The position numbers and the translations under genes are program-made. From NCBI GenBank assembly GCA_034401795.1, contig CM067374.1, positions 133,942,300 through 134,006,299 on the forward strand: a stretch of DNA of 64,000 nucleotides, written 5' to 3'. The notes below the pieces were generated by a model. That model was given only the letters and a program-made list of their open reading frames with translations, had not been told where the DNA came from and did no database searches. The DNA is from Chaetoderma sp. LZ-2023a (taxonomy: Eukaryota > Mollusca > Caudofoveata > Chaetodermatida > Chaetodermatidae). Positions within the stretch are counted from its first letter, which is position 1; the number at the start of each line of letters is the position of its first letter. Positions 55,133 through 64,000 of this stretch are shown piece by piece.

Positions 55133-55517
55133 GACCTTTCCATTTTTAGCTATTCCCGGCCTATCTCTAGCTAAGCTCCACCCACACCTCGATCGTGTTT
55201 GGATTGATAGATCTCTAAACTCCATGACTAACAATTTCCAGATAACTATGCAGGTAAGCTGTTGAATAGTTTGAAACTAATTTAACTGGGTGCTGTTGCT
55301 GCCGATGGCAGAAATAGCGCCCAGTCAAATTAGTTTCAAAATATTCAACAGCATGTTTATTAAATAGTAGAGACATACAATTCTTACAATGTGTCAGACT
55401 ATTAAGAATTAAAGACAGGCCTAATAGAATCATTTATGACGTAATGATTATGACATCATCCTACACGGCGCTTAGCTGATTATGATGTCATATGACGTCA
55501 TTACTCTGGAAAGGTCC
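55133..55517. mobile_element. Family-C MITE, complete, best view of its termini
   Basis: The left end TGGACCTTTCCATTTTTAGC and right end CTCTGGAAAGGTCCA are inverted. Interior hairpin GTTGAATAGTTTGAAACTAA / TTAGTTTCAAAATATTCAAC around GCTGTTGCTGCCGATGGCAG. Confidence 0.9.
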
Positions 55518-57459
55518 AGTGACCCTGGGTCTTCTCAAAGAGCCAGGAACCTTTGAAGCTATTTAATTACACTCATTAGAGACTATCAATTGTCCTTACA
55601 CAATACATTAACCATTGTGTCTATTGTCCTGTCTCGAAGAGATCGGAGCTTTTGAAGTCGCTTAATTACCCTCATTAGGCCCTGCCAATCATCACTACAC
55701 GATAGGACGCTAATTACCCTTAAGCTCACCTGATTGGATGACAGGCGACACATGACTTAATGAGGGGCGGGACTTTTGGCCACCCACTCTATCTAAAAAA
55801 AGGCGGAGGTGACAAGGGCGTTTTTTCAAAGGAAATAACAAAGGGAAAAATGTGAAAAGGACAAAGGAAACAACAAAGGAAATTATTTCCTTTGCTATGG
55901 TAACAAAGAAAATAAAAAAATGAAAAACGTGAAAAAACGTCCCCTTCAGCCTCCTTACTTGCTTGATCGGGAAATTATTCTACTTTTGCTTATTTTCTCC
56001 CAAAAATTGTACATGTACCCTTAGGATTTTTGAGGGTCTAGGGGCGTATGTAATGTCGCCATTCCAAATGTCATGGAAAGAATTTGACCGTTTTATAACA
56101 ACTCTGTCAATTGTCATTAGGCACATTTACCACGCTCTTCTCAAAAAGACTACAAGAAATAGGTCATAACTGGTATACAGCGAGAAAAAAGTATGTTGAA
56201 ATATGAAGTGATCTGGTCATTATAAGCAGTATTTAAGAGTAATTTAGAGCATAGTTTAATTTAACTACATTTGATACATAGGTTGAGCGCATCCCACAAC
56301 CATGAAACACGTTCACTATTTTTGGTGGTATCTCTCAGAATGGGTTTGAAAATGGTGCTTTTGAAAGTAAAAGCGGTTTTAAGTGATTTTTGCATCGGTA
56401 TATCCAGTACAATGTAAGAAATGGTGAGTGTCTTATGTAGTTCCATGTAGCATTGCATTCAATGGGCAAGGGCTCCATGCTGTTTGTAACCCCCTGTTCC
56501 CAATGTTTTACGTGTACTGCTTTAATCTGATGTTAATGCCTTAATAACATTAAAAAAATAAAGCCCTCAGTTGCATGTATGCCATGCAGCTGGGCCCCCT
56601 TGACACGTGGGGAACTTGCTTCATATCATAGGTTGATATGGTCCTGGACTTCTGCCATTTAGCTGGAGCGCATGTGTTAAGGCAGATTTTATTGGTGGGC
56701 GTAGGCTATGCTGTCTTCGTGAATACAGATTTATTGCACTTCGGAGGCTTACGACCTAGTTACCCCTATGCTATGCCTCGTAAAAACGGCCCCTGTTGTG
56801 TATGTGCATGCCTGGCCGAACCTAAGACATTGCAACAAGTGCATTTGCACATGGCCTCCCAATTTCCAGGGACCCCAAAACCAAAACGGGACACAAATTC
56901 TTTTTTGTCTTAATGTGCCCCCCCCCCCCTGAATATAGTGTAGGGTCCAATGTAGCGAAATAAAGTCCAGTGGGATTTTAATGTAAATGTTTGGTTTTAT
57001 ATATAAAAGTATTTGTCATAGAACCACGAATCAGAAAAATGATGTTGCCATTTTATCTGAGGACTTTGACGGTCCTTTAGAGGTCATTTAATATAATGAC
57101 CCGCAATGACCAATTTTTACATTCGAAAATATATAAAAATCATAAGAATCTGGTAATGTAGCATATCAAATGAAAGGTAACGATGAGAAACTGTTGAATC
57201 TTCGAATTGCTATTGATTACTTAGTTCGCACTTATCTCACCGATCATATAAGCGCATTTACTCAAAACAAGGGGTTTTTATTCGGTCATCTGAGATAAAT
57301 TTCACATCTGTAACTGATAACTGACATTTATAGGTTTATTGGTTTGTAATATATGATAATGTACCCACACCTCTTAACACACTGGACTCCATTTGATGAT
57401 TGTGGGATTAACAATGACACTTAAAACTGAAAGTATGGAAAGATCTGTCAAATCAAAAA
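55518..57459. other. Unrecognised sequence with short ORFs
   Basis: A decayed duplication (GAGC--TTTGAAG-C-ATTAATTAC type) spans 55540-55720, with CACCTGATTGGATGACAGG and GGGGCGGGAC near 55730-55770. An ORF of 91 codons at 56638-56913 has no recognisable similarity, and a C run follows at 56918-56930. Confidence 0.35.
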
Positions 57460-60024
57460 ATATAATTATTGCGCAGAATATAATGTACATATCTACATTT
57501 ACCATGATCGTATAGGTTTTTGCCATCCAAATGAAAATCATTTGGTATTTGGAGTTGGAATGGCAATACATTATGCTATAAGAAGCACGACTAAAGTTAT
57601 CAATTTGTTGCGTAAACTTGGATACTGCATTGACTATCATTGTGTATGTCATGCATAAACACAACTACCTAATGCCGTCATTCAGCAGACGAGGCAAACT
57701 GTGATGATGTGTACATTCCGACGTCCATTGTTCATGGACGGTACATATTCTTTTGCAGCAGACAATGCTGATTTCAACGAGGACAATGTTAATGGAAAGA
57801 GAACATTTCATGCAACAGGGTTAGCAGTATTCGAATAGAGAATGCCAGATGACCCATCATATCAAAGAAAAATAACTTTATTGCCCCAAGCTAAAGATAC
57901 ATAATTAACAAATGTTATTTCGGCCATCAATGAACTGCTACCATGCAACATCAAAAGGGCAAGCAAGTCAACAAATACCACAAAATATGATGAATTTCAG
58001 ATACATAAGATTAAAGAGGTATTTCAGGAAAAGCAAATGGATGACATTGCTTGGCGGATGGTACGCTCATTTCAAAGAACCATACGTGAACCAGAAACAA
58101 ATCTGCATGCAGAGAATGAAATGGATGATATGATTGTGGAAAATTATCAGTTCGCCATTATTCAATCATAGAAAACTCCACCTTGATCAGCTTACAATTG
58201 ATAGGGGTGTACATGCACACACCCACACACAGCTAGCAATGAATTGCCACTGATTGCAGTATCAGCTCATGAATGGAAGCCGTTACTAACTGTTTTGAAA
58301 CAAGCGCATCACATAGATGCAGTAATCGTGGGACCAGGCCGAAAAACGGTAATTATCTTGATAGCACGTCAGATTATCAAAAGAAACATGAACAAATCAC
58401 TTGACATACATATCACTTCCTTGCAGGTATTGAATGATCTGTTTCAAGAAAGCTACCTCAATGACAACCTTGTAGCGAAATTATTTGTTGAGCAGATGCA
58501 TGCCTTCTCTGATGACTGTAGCAGTATGGCAGGCAATGATATAGCACAACACCACAAAAACCTGGTAGATGCGCTTAATCCGAACCAATTACAATATCAA
58601 CTTCACAAAATTTATGAAAAACTGCATCCATTGTCTAAATTCTCGCATCAGTATATGGAAATGGTTATGATTCTACTTCTTTTCATTTGTACAACTCGGG
58701 AAGGAAATGGGATACTACGTCTATTCTTGACAGAATATACAGGCACTTCTTTCCTAAAATCTGACTGAGTTATACCAGGGTGGGTTCCCAGTACATCATT
58801 GAGACACCATTGGAGTAGACATGACTAGACCATGATATTGAGCATAATTAATCAGATGATAGCCGTCAAATGTGGGCTTGACAGGATAATGCCGAAGTAT
58901 GCAGTACTGTCCAGTTTTCTCTTGATCGCCCCAGTGCTTATTTGTCTTTCAGGTGATATACAATGTATCACAAATATTTCTCAACAACACAGGACAAAGC
59001 GTCATGAGCTATCTGATGCCATAGTTATGTAACAAGGACAAAACATACAGAAGCCGTGGTTGCTGAGTGTACCCCATTTACTGATAAGAAAGATCAGCTA
59101 ATCAACATTGATACAAAGGTGCTTATGCCAGTAAATATAGAACATGATAGATTGCACAGTGATAATGTAGGAATTGAACTGTATAGTAATGTTGTAGAAG
59201 AACGCATCATAGGTCCCACTAATCTCTGGGATAGAATGACTAAACCCAAGCTGCTGAACTGGACTGATGGAAGCCAAGTTGTCAAGGTGAATCTAAGAAC
59301 AAGAGGGGTTGAGCTAAAAGAAAACAGAAGTGATTGGTGAACACGAATCTTGATGCCTTTCACGAGCTTTGTCTTCACCAGATCGATCTCTTCTTCCCTC
59401 TACAGGCTAAATTAAAATGATATCAAATGTAGAAGCAAATATCCATTGAAAAAGCGATTAGTCAAGATGTTGATGAACAAGTCATTACTAATGCCATTGT
59501 GATTGATGCTATGTCGGTTGTACAGGAAATATCAGGTCAAACTATCAGGTCAGGTGCAGAAATATCCAGGCAGTTTCTACATCTAATTGATTTGAAGACA
59601 AGGAAGTATGAAATTGTACATACAGTATTTGATCGATATGATACCGAGCATTCACTCAAGGAAGGTACACAAAATCATCGACAAAGGAAGACCATAAGTT
59701 GTTGCAGCTCTGAAATCACAGATTCAGTGCAAATCAAGATGCCACTCAAACGCTTTCACGCCAACAGGAAAAACAAAGTTGGTCTTATTGTCTATTCGGC
59801 TGACAAATTAGTTGACCGTTTCAAGCATGATCTGTGGTTGTGGCCAACAAAGGTGGTTCAAAATCTAACCATCATGATGCCAATCACCTATCCAGCAATC
59901 ATGATGAAGCAGATACCGTGCTGATTCTTCATGTTATACATTTGGTCAGCATGTATATGAGGTGCAGATTATGCCACCTGATGCAGCCGTATTTGTCATA
60001 GCTCTCCAGAAATTCCCTAGTCTC

Positions 60025-60086
<62 letters not shown>

Positions 60087-60810
60087 CGCATGTATGATAG
60101 TTGTACGAGAGGCAGTTACTACATTTGCAACATGTCTACAACGCTATTTGACAAATACTGACTTCCAGGGTTTCATGCCTTCACCAACACCGATAACACT
60201 GGGAGAGTATGTGGAAAGAGAAAGGTAGCACGCTGAAAAACATTGCAAACATCCAGTAATACAGTTACAATGGGTTTAATGCATTCGACGAAGTAGGGAC
60301 GATTCCATGGTTATCTGAGCACACCATGAAAGAATGGAAGAATATATGTGATCTCCATTTCTTAATAAAATTAAGCAAGCTCAGATATCATCTGTTCAGG
60401 AAACAAACAACCTGAAGCAGAGAAACCACACCCTACTCGAGGGGCCTTGAAGCAGCATATTCTCCATGCACAGTACCAAGCTATGATTTGGCACTAATCT
60501 GATGTAGCTAATCCTAACCTTCCACTGCCTGCAGAATATGGTCGAGAAGAAGAGGATGGAATGTTGGTACTAGATGTGGTAGCTCATGGTGGTACGTGCT
60601 GGTCCACCATGTCATTCCGTTCCATCGCACCACAAGTGCACGATGTGCGGGAGGACTGGTTAGCTGCAGATCTCTGCGTTGCGGATCCCATATCGCATCT
60701 CTCTGGATGGTACAAAGACCGACTTCTAGAGCCGTGCGACCATTGCCGGTGAGATTGAACCACACGGTATCATCCAAACTATTCATGTTACCAGCATGTC
60801 TGTCCATTCT
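57460..60810 (+). pseudogene. Broken copy of a widespread multicopy animal gene family (PIN-like nuclease motifs)
   Basis: Pieces in changing frames match, in order, an uncharacterised family I recall from many cnidarian, molluscan and fish genomes: HYAIRSTTKVINLLRKLGYC (about 57.57 kb), AADNADFNEDNVNGKRTFHA (57.76), FICTTREGNGILRLFL (58.69), VFDRYDTEHSLKEG (59.62), SSNHDEADTVLILH (59.90), PPDAAVFVIALQKFPSL (59.97) and GALKQHILHAQYQAM (60.45). The EADT and (D-T-)D-V type motifs suggest a PIN/FEN-like nuclease fold (inference); here the second is altered to DAA. More than six stops or frameshifts and a CAA expansion disable it. It is probably carried by a mobile element. Confidence 0.75.
60024..60088. 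repeat. (CAA)n expansion inside the pseudogene
   Basis: About 21 AAC/CAA triplets directly after the FPSL motif, encoding an Asn run in frame with that segment. Confidence 0.97.
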
Positions 60811-62630
60811 AATTTAGAGCAATGGATAAGATGTTAATAATAAAAAAGTCACACATTTTGATAATACTATACAAACAGTTCTATGTGTTTGACAATAAAT
60901 GAGCACAATAATACACAACATAGTGCTATCCGATGTCCTTTTCACGTGGTTCCGCCGGAGGTACCACACAGATCCTTGAATCCGCAGAGGTATCCCCACA
61001 AGACCTCCGCTACGAAGTCACTGGATAGTTTAATATAAAGTAGTATGCCCCTAACACACACACACACACACACACAAAGAGAATATTGTTGTTGCGAGAG
61101 GTAAATGCCTCGGGCGGGCCTCCGTCACAAGAAAATTCCTTCAACGCCGAAGTGGAGGAAAAGAGTTGTTCAACAGAAAATTCTAAATGCTGAAAATCCT
61201 AGTGAAGCTACAGTTAAGGTGTTGCACACTGGTTTACATGAAGACGGGACGAACGATTTCCGAAGAATTCCCAGGTCACCGTCTTATTGAGTTCCAAAGT
61301 TACTGCATTGGTAGTCGCCACTTTATTTATGCGGGCCTTCTGCTACACCGTAACCTACCAATTGGTTGTTAGTAACGAAAACAAGCTTTGGCCGCAATTG
61401 GCAGGGATTACTACCTAACTTTAGATACGTTTATCCGTCGGGCGTAGATGCTCGGCTTCCTGCAGGTTGCCCCGCATAGCATCTAGCTCTAAGGATAGCA
61501 TGCGTACATGTTATGGAGCAAGGCTCACTGTATAGTATTTCCTAGCGTACTGCGGTCTAGAGTTTTTACAAATAAACAAAACATATTAACTAGATGGCTA
61601 CTTGCCATATGCACAACTAACCATTACACATGATGAATACGGTTCGAATAAATATATGATTAGAATAAGTATTACAGGCCATTGGACCTAACAGTGCAAC
61701 TACTTGAAAGCACCCACAGTAAACAAGGATAATATTCACAGTATGAAAGTGCGGTCCTAGGACCGGTATGGTACCTATTAGCCATCAGTACCAATATACG
61801 GAAATAATTAAATGTTTAATAGTATAGCCACTTGAGTACCTATTGGTCATCGGTACGGAGCAAGTTCAGGAGTTACTGAAATTGAGGCACTAACATATAA
61901 ATAGCGCGAGATGGCATGATCTCTAAGGCTGGACAGATTTCCGCAGGAAGACATCCGCAGGTCGGTATCCGCAGGAAGGTCTCCGCAAGCTGGCTTCTCC
62001 AGGCAGGTCGGATACGGCACACTTTCAGGACAGTGAAACAGAACATTTCAGGAGATGTCCATTAGATAGTCTCTTAGCTGCTACATAATAATTTAAACAG
62101 TAGTTGTAAAGTTTTCCGTCCGCGACAGTAGTATGAAAGTTGAAAGCACTCCATTAACAGAGAGGGATACTTATATAATGATTATGCATGTACAATAACT
62201 GGCACACGGTGCGGGATACGGCGCACCCAGCAAAGTCCACCCAGACTGTGGTAAAAAAGTTAATTAATTCACACACGATATGTGGTGTGGAAATTGAAGT
62301 CCACTTTTCGGCAGATCCGGCGAGTCATCCACCAAGAATCACCATCGGCTCTACATTCCGTAGAATTACATATGGGCCTGCATGGCCCTTACGCGCAAAG
62401 ACTCCCTTAGAAAAGTTTGGATGTGGGAGTTATTAATCTAAGTTATTTTAACCCTGGATTGTTGTCCGGGGGTATCCAAAAATTCGCAGAAGCAGAGGAC
62501 TCCTTACCACCGTGGAGGAACTGAAATCCGAATGGCACCGGATGATGCAGGAATCACCGTCGGTTAGCAGTTGCACACGTCAATCCCGTTGGTCCAGCAG
62601 TCTTGCACAGGCCGGCTTCCACGCTGGTGA
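60811..62630. other. Unrecognised region, possibly a retroelement remnant
   Basis: No protein is recognised. Several related purine/CCGCAG phrases occur (ATCCGCAGAGGTATCC near 60980; CATCCGCAGGTCGGTATCCG near 61955), plus a short (CA)n at 61057-61076. On the minus strand AATAAA occurs near 61325. Long-repeat or LTR status cannot be shown from one copy. Confidence 0.3.
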
Positions 62631-62644
62631 TCTCCTGACTCGAT

Positions 62645-62750
62645 TTTCCCCCTTTTTATACCACTCGTGATGTCAGAGGTAGGCGCCTCAGCCAATCAGC
62701 GGCCGAGCAGTAGCCAATCAGCGTGCAGCTAGAAGTGGTGACGTGACTAT
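62645..62750 (-). promoter_or_regulatory. Candidate promoter: two CCAAT boxes, CRE-like site and TATA box
   Basis: Read leftwards, ACGTCAC-type (62737-62745), two GATTGGCT boxes (plus strand GCCAATCAGC at 62691-62700 and AGCCAATCAGC at 62712-62722) and TATAAAAAGG (62651-62660) are spaced as in a compact RNA polymerase II promoter. A consensus donor CACGGTG/GTAAGG follows near 62506. What it drives is unknown: a retroelement or an upstream exon of a leftward gene. Confidence 0.45.
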
Positions 62751-62984
62751 AACGTGCGCAGTACATTCGACGTCAAGAGAAATATTTTGAAAATAATTTA
62801 TCGGGATTTTCGAAGATAACTCAGCCATTTCTGGACATTTAACATTGAAATCTCACAGGATTGCATGCGATCCTACACTAAAAAATTCAAGCTACATGCG
62901 TAAATGCCACACATATAGTACAACTCATAAATCAGCCAACCTTTTCAGAAAGAAAAAACCTTTTTAAACACAGATATTAAAAAA

Positions 62985-63085
62985 ATGTTCTGTTGAATAT
63001 TCTGAACATAATTGGATTGGAAGTCATTGCTGTCTTAGACAGCAATGTCTTTCAATCCTATTATGTTCAAAATATTCAACAGCAA
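62985..63085. repeat. Foldback hairpin related to family A
   Basis: TCTGTTGAATATTCTGAACA and GTTCAAAATATTCAACAGC with GCTGTCTTAGACAGC in the loop. Confidence 0.85.
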
Positions 63086-63309
63086 TTTTTTATGTTGTGT
63101 TTCAAATTATTTCTGAAGTGTATGAATAGGACTGATGTGACCAAATCCCACTGCTCTCGGAGCTTAAAGGCCCCATCACCATTATGGACCAAACTGGACC
63201 ATGGCTTTCTCGGAGCAGTTCCTCAGGTAAGAATTTCAGAAACTTTGCACAGGACCACCTGCGTCTTAACCCCTATTGTGTCAACAGCGCCTTAAAGCGC
63301 TCAAAATTC

Positions 63310-63620
63310 TACTTATATCAATTAAACCTTTCATGGTCAAGATTTCTCAAGAAAATAAAAATTTTTACAATAAAATCTACAAAAATAACTTTCTGTTGTC
63401 GTGCAAATAGATATTACTCAAGACCGCTACAGGTGCTGTTTTTGTGGCCGGCGTGACCATCAAGATGGTCAGGTAAATCAAGTTTTTTCTTATCTATTTG
63501 TCGGCTGAGAGAAGACTATTTTGGAAAAAATTTCAAAAATCATATACTCTTGGATGAAAAAGTGGACTTTCCTCAAGACCACTACATAGTCCGTTTTTGG
63601 CGGTCTTTGCTATTAAAGAG
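63310..63620. mobile_element. Diverged family-B MITE
   Basis: TTAAACCTTTCATGGTCAAG and TCTCAAGAAAATAAAAATTT at the left. Later pieces GAGAGAAGACTATTTTGG and CCTCAAGACCACTACATAG remain, but the palindrome is lost. Confidence 0.65.
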
Positions 63621-63810
63621 ACAATGTAACACAAGAGGTGAGGAGCATGTTACTGATGTCATAATGGAGTAGGTGTACATAGCACGTTTTGCCACGCTGT
63701 TGGTATATGCTGCATTTAGGATTGCGCTGATTCCATTGGATTCTCCAATTAATAGTCGTGACACTCCATTGATCATCACAAACTTGACATACGCACAGAT
63801 GTACAACAAG

Positions 63811-64000
63811 TTTTAGCTATGCCCGCTCATTTTAGCTAAGCTCCACTCACACTTCGCCCATGGTGGGATCGATCGAGCCCTGAATTCCATGACTATCAAT
63901 TTCCAGAAAATTATGCAACAGCACCAAGTCAATTTAGTTCCAAATTATTAAACCGCATGTTTATTGAATAATAAAGATATACAATTCGTGCAACAACGCT
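63811..64000. mobile_element. Family-C MITE, cut by the window end
   Basis: TTTTAGCTATGCCCGCTC, TGGGATCGATCGAGCCC, CAGCACCAAGTCAATTTAG and TTATTGAATAATAAAGATAT follow the family order to the last base. Confidence 0.8.

Noticed and set aside
56638..56913. A 91-codon plus-strand ORF as a gene
   Set aside because: No recognisable similarity and no splice or promoter context; I could not support it.
62188..62436. An 82-codon plus-strand ORF
   Set aside because: It resembles nothing and lies opposite the likely transcription direction of the candidate promoter.
63582..63809. A minus-strand ORF as a possible upstream anoctamin exon
   Set aside because: Its translation (GESNGISAILNAAYTNS and so on) does not fit any part of the TMEM16 N-terminal region, and the ends lack good splice sites.

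Overview
This window is animal nuclear DNA, most likely from a marine invertebrate and plausibly a mollusc. That guess rests on phase-matched short exons in kilobase introns, a DIRS-type retrotransposon, very dense foldback MITEs, and a SINE whose head carries the motif TCGTAAGAGGCGACTAA, which I associate with molluscan genomes. Nothing looks bacterial or viral, and there are no operons.

The one host gene I can support is an anoctamin (TMEM16) on the minus strand. I rebuilt 14 consecutive coding exons between 41276 and 5261 (about 1.53 kb of coding sequence over 36 kb) by joining splice-bounded, phase-compatible segments. They run from the extracellular Cys-rich loop before the second membrane segment to the last membrane helix. 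All six acidic/Asn calcium ligands of the family are present (NNFKE in exon 9, EYLE in exon 10, EIRLD in exon 11). The 5' exons upstream of 41276 were not found; they may lie in or beyond the 500-N gap at 43520-44019. The 3' end lies left of the window.

Layout: 1-5032 is an old, broken DIRS copy cut by the window edge. 5261-41276 is the anoctamin gene. A much younger DIRS copy (32866-39902) sits in the intron between visible exons 2 and 3, with terminal inverted repeats, an internal complementary region, gag, RT/RNase H and tyrosine-recombinase frames. 42350-43519 is a satellite-like array that runs into the assembly gap. 44020-56000 is almost wall-to-wall MITEs and minisatellites. 57460-60810 is a stop-ridden relic of a widespread multicopy gene family. 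60870-62990 is unrecognised, with a promoter-like cluster near 62.7 kb.

The most striking signal is that two minisatellites in the anoctamin gene are tandem copies of an intron-exon boundary. At visible exon 10, a 48-bp unit carrying branch-like CTGAT, a T-rich tract, the AG acceptor and the first 25 or so exon bases is repeated to give 27 equivalent, frame-preserving 3' splice sites. At visible exon 13, an older 42-bp array of about 15 units shows the same origin and ends in a decayed copy of the exon start. A second theme is a three-layer nest of mobile elements at 48.0-48.9 kb, in which a related element copy shows the empty TTAA site. A third is the repeated birth of minisatellites from one segment of a single MITE family at four places.
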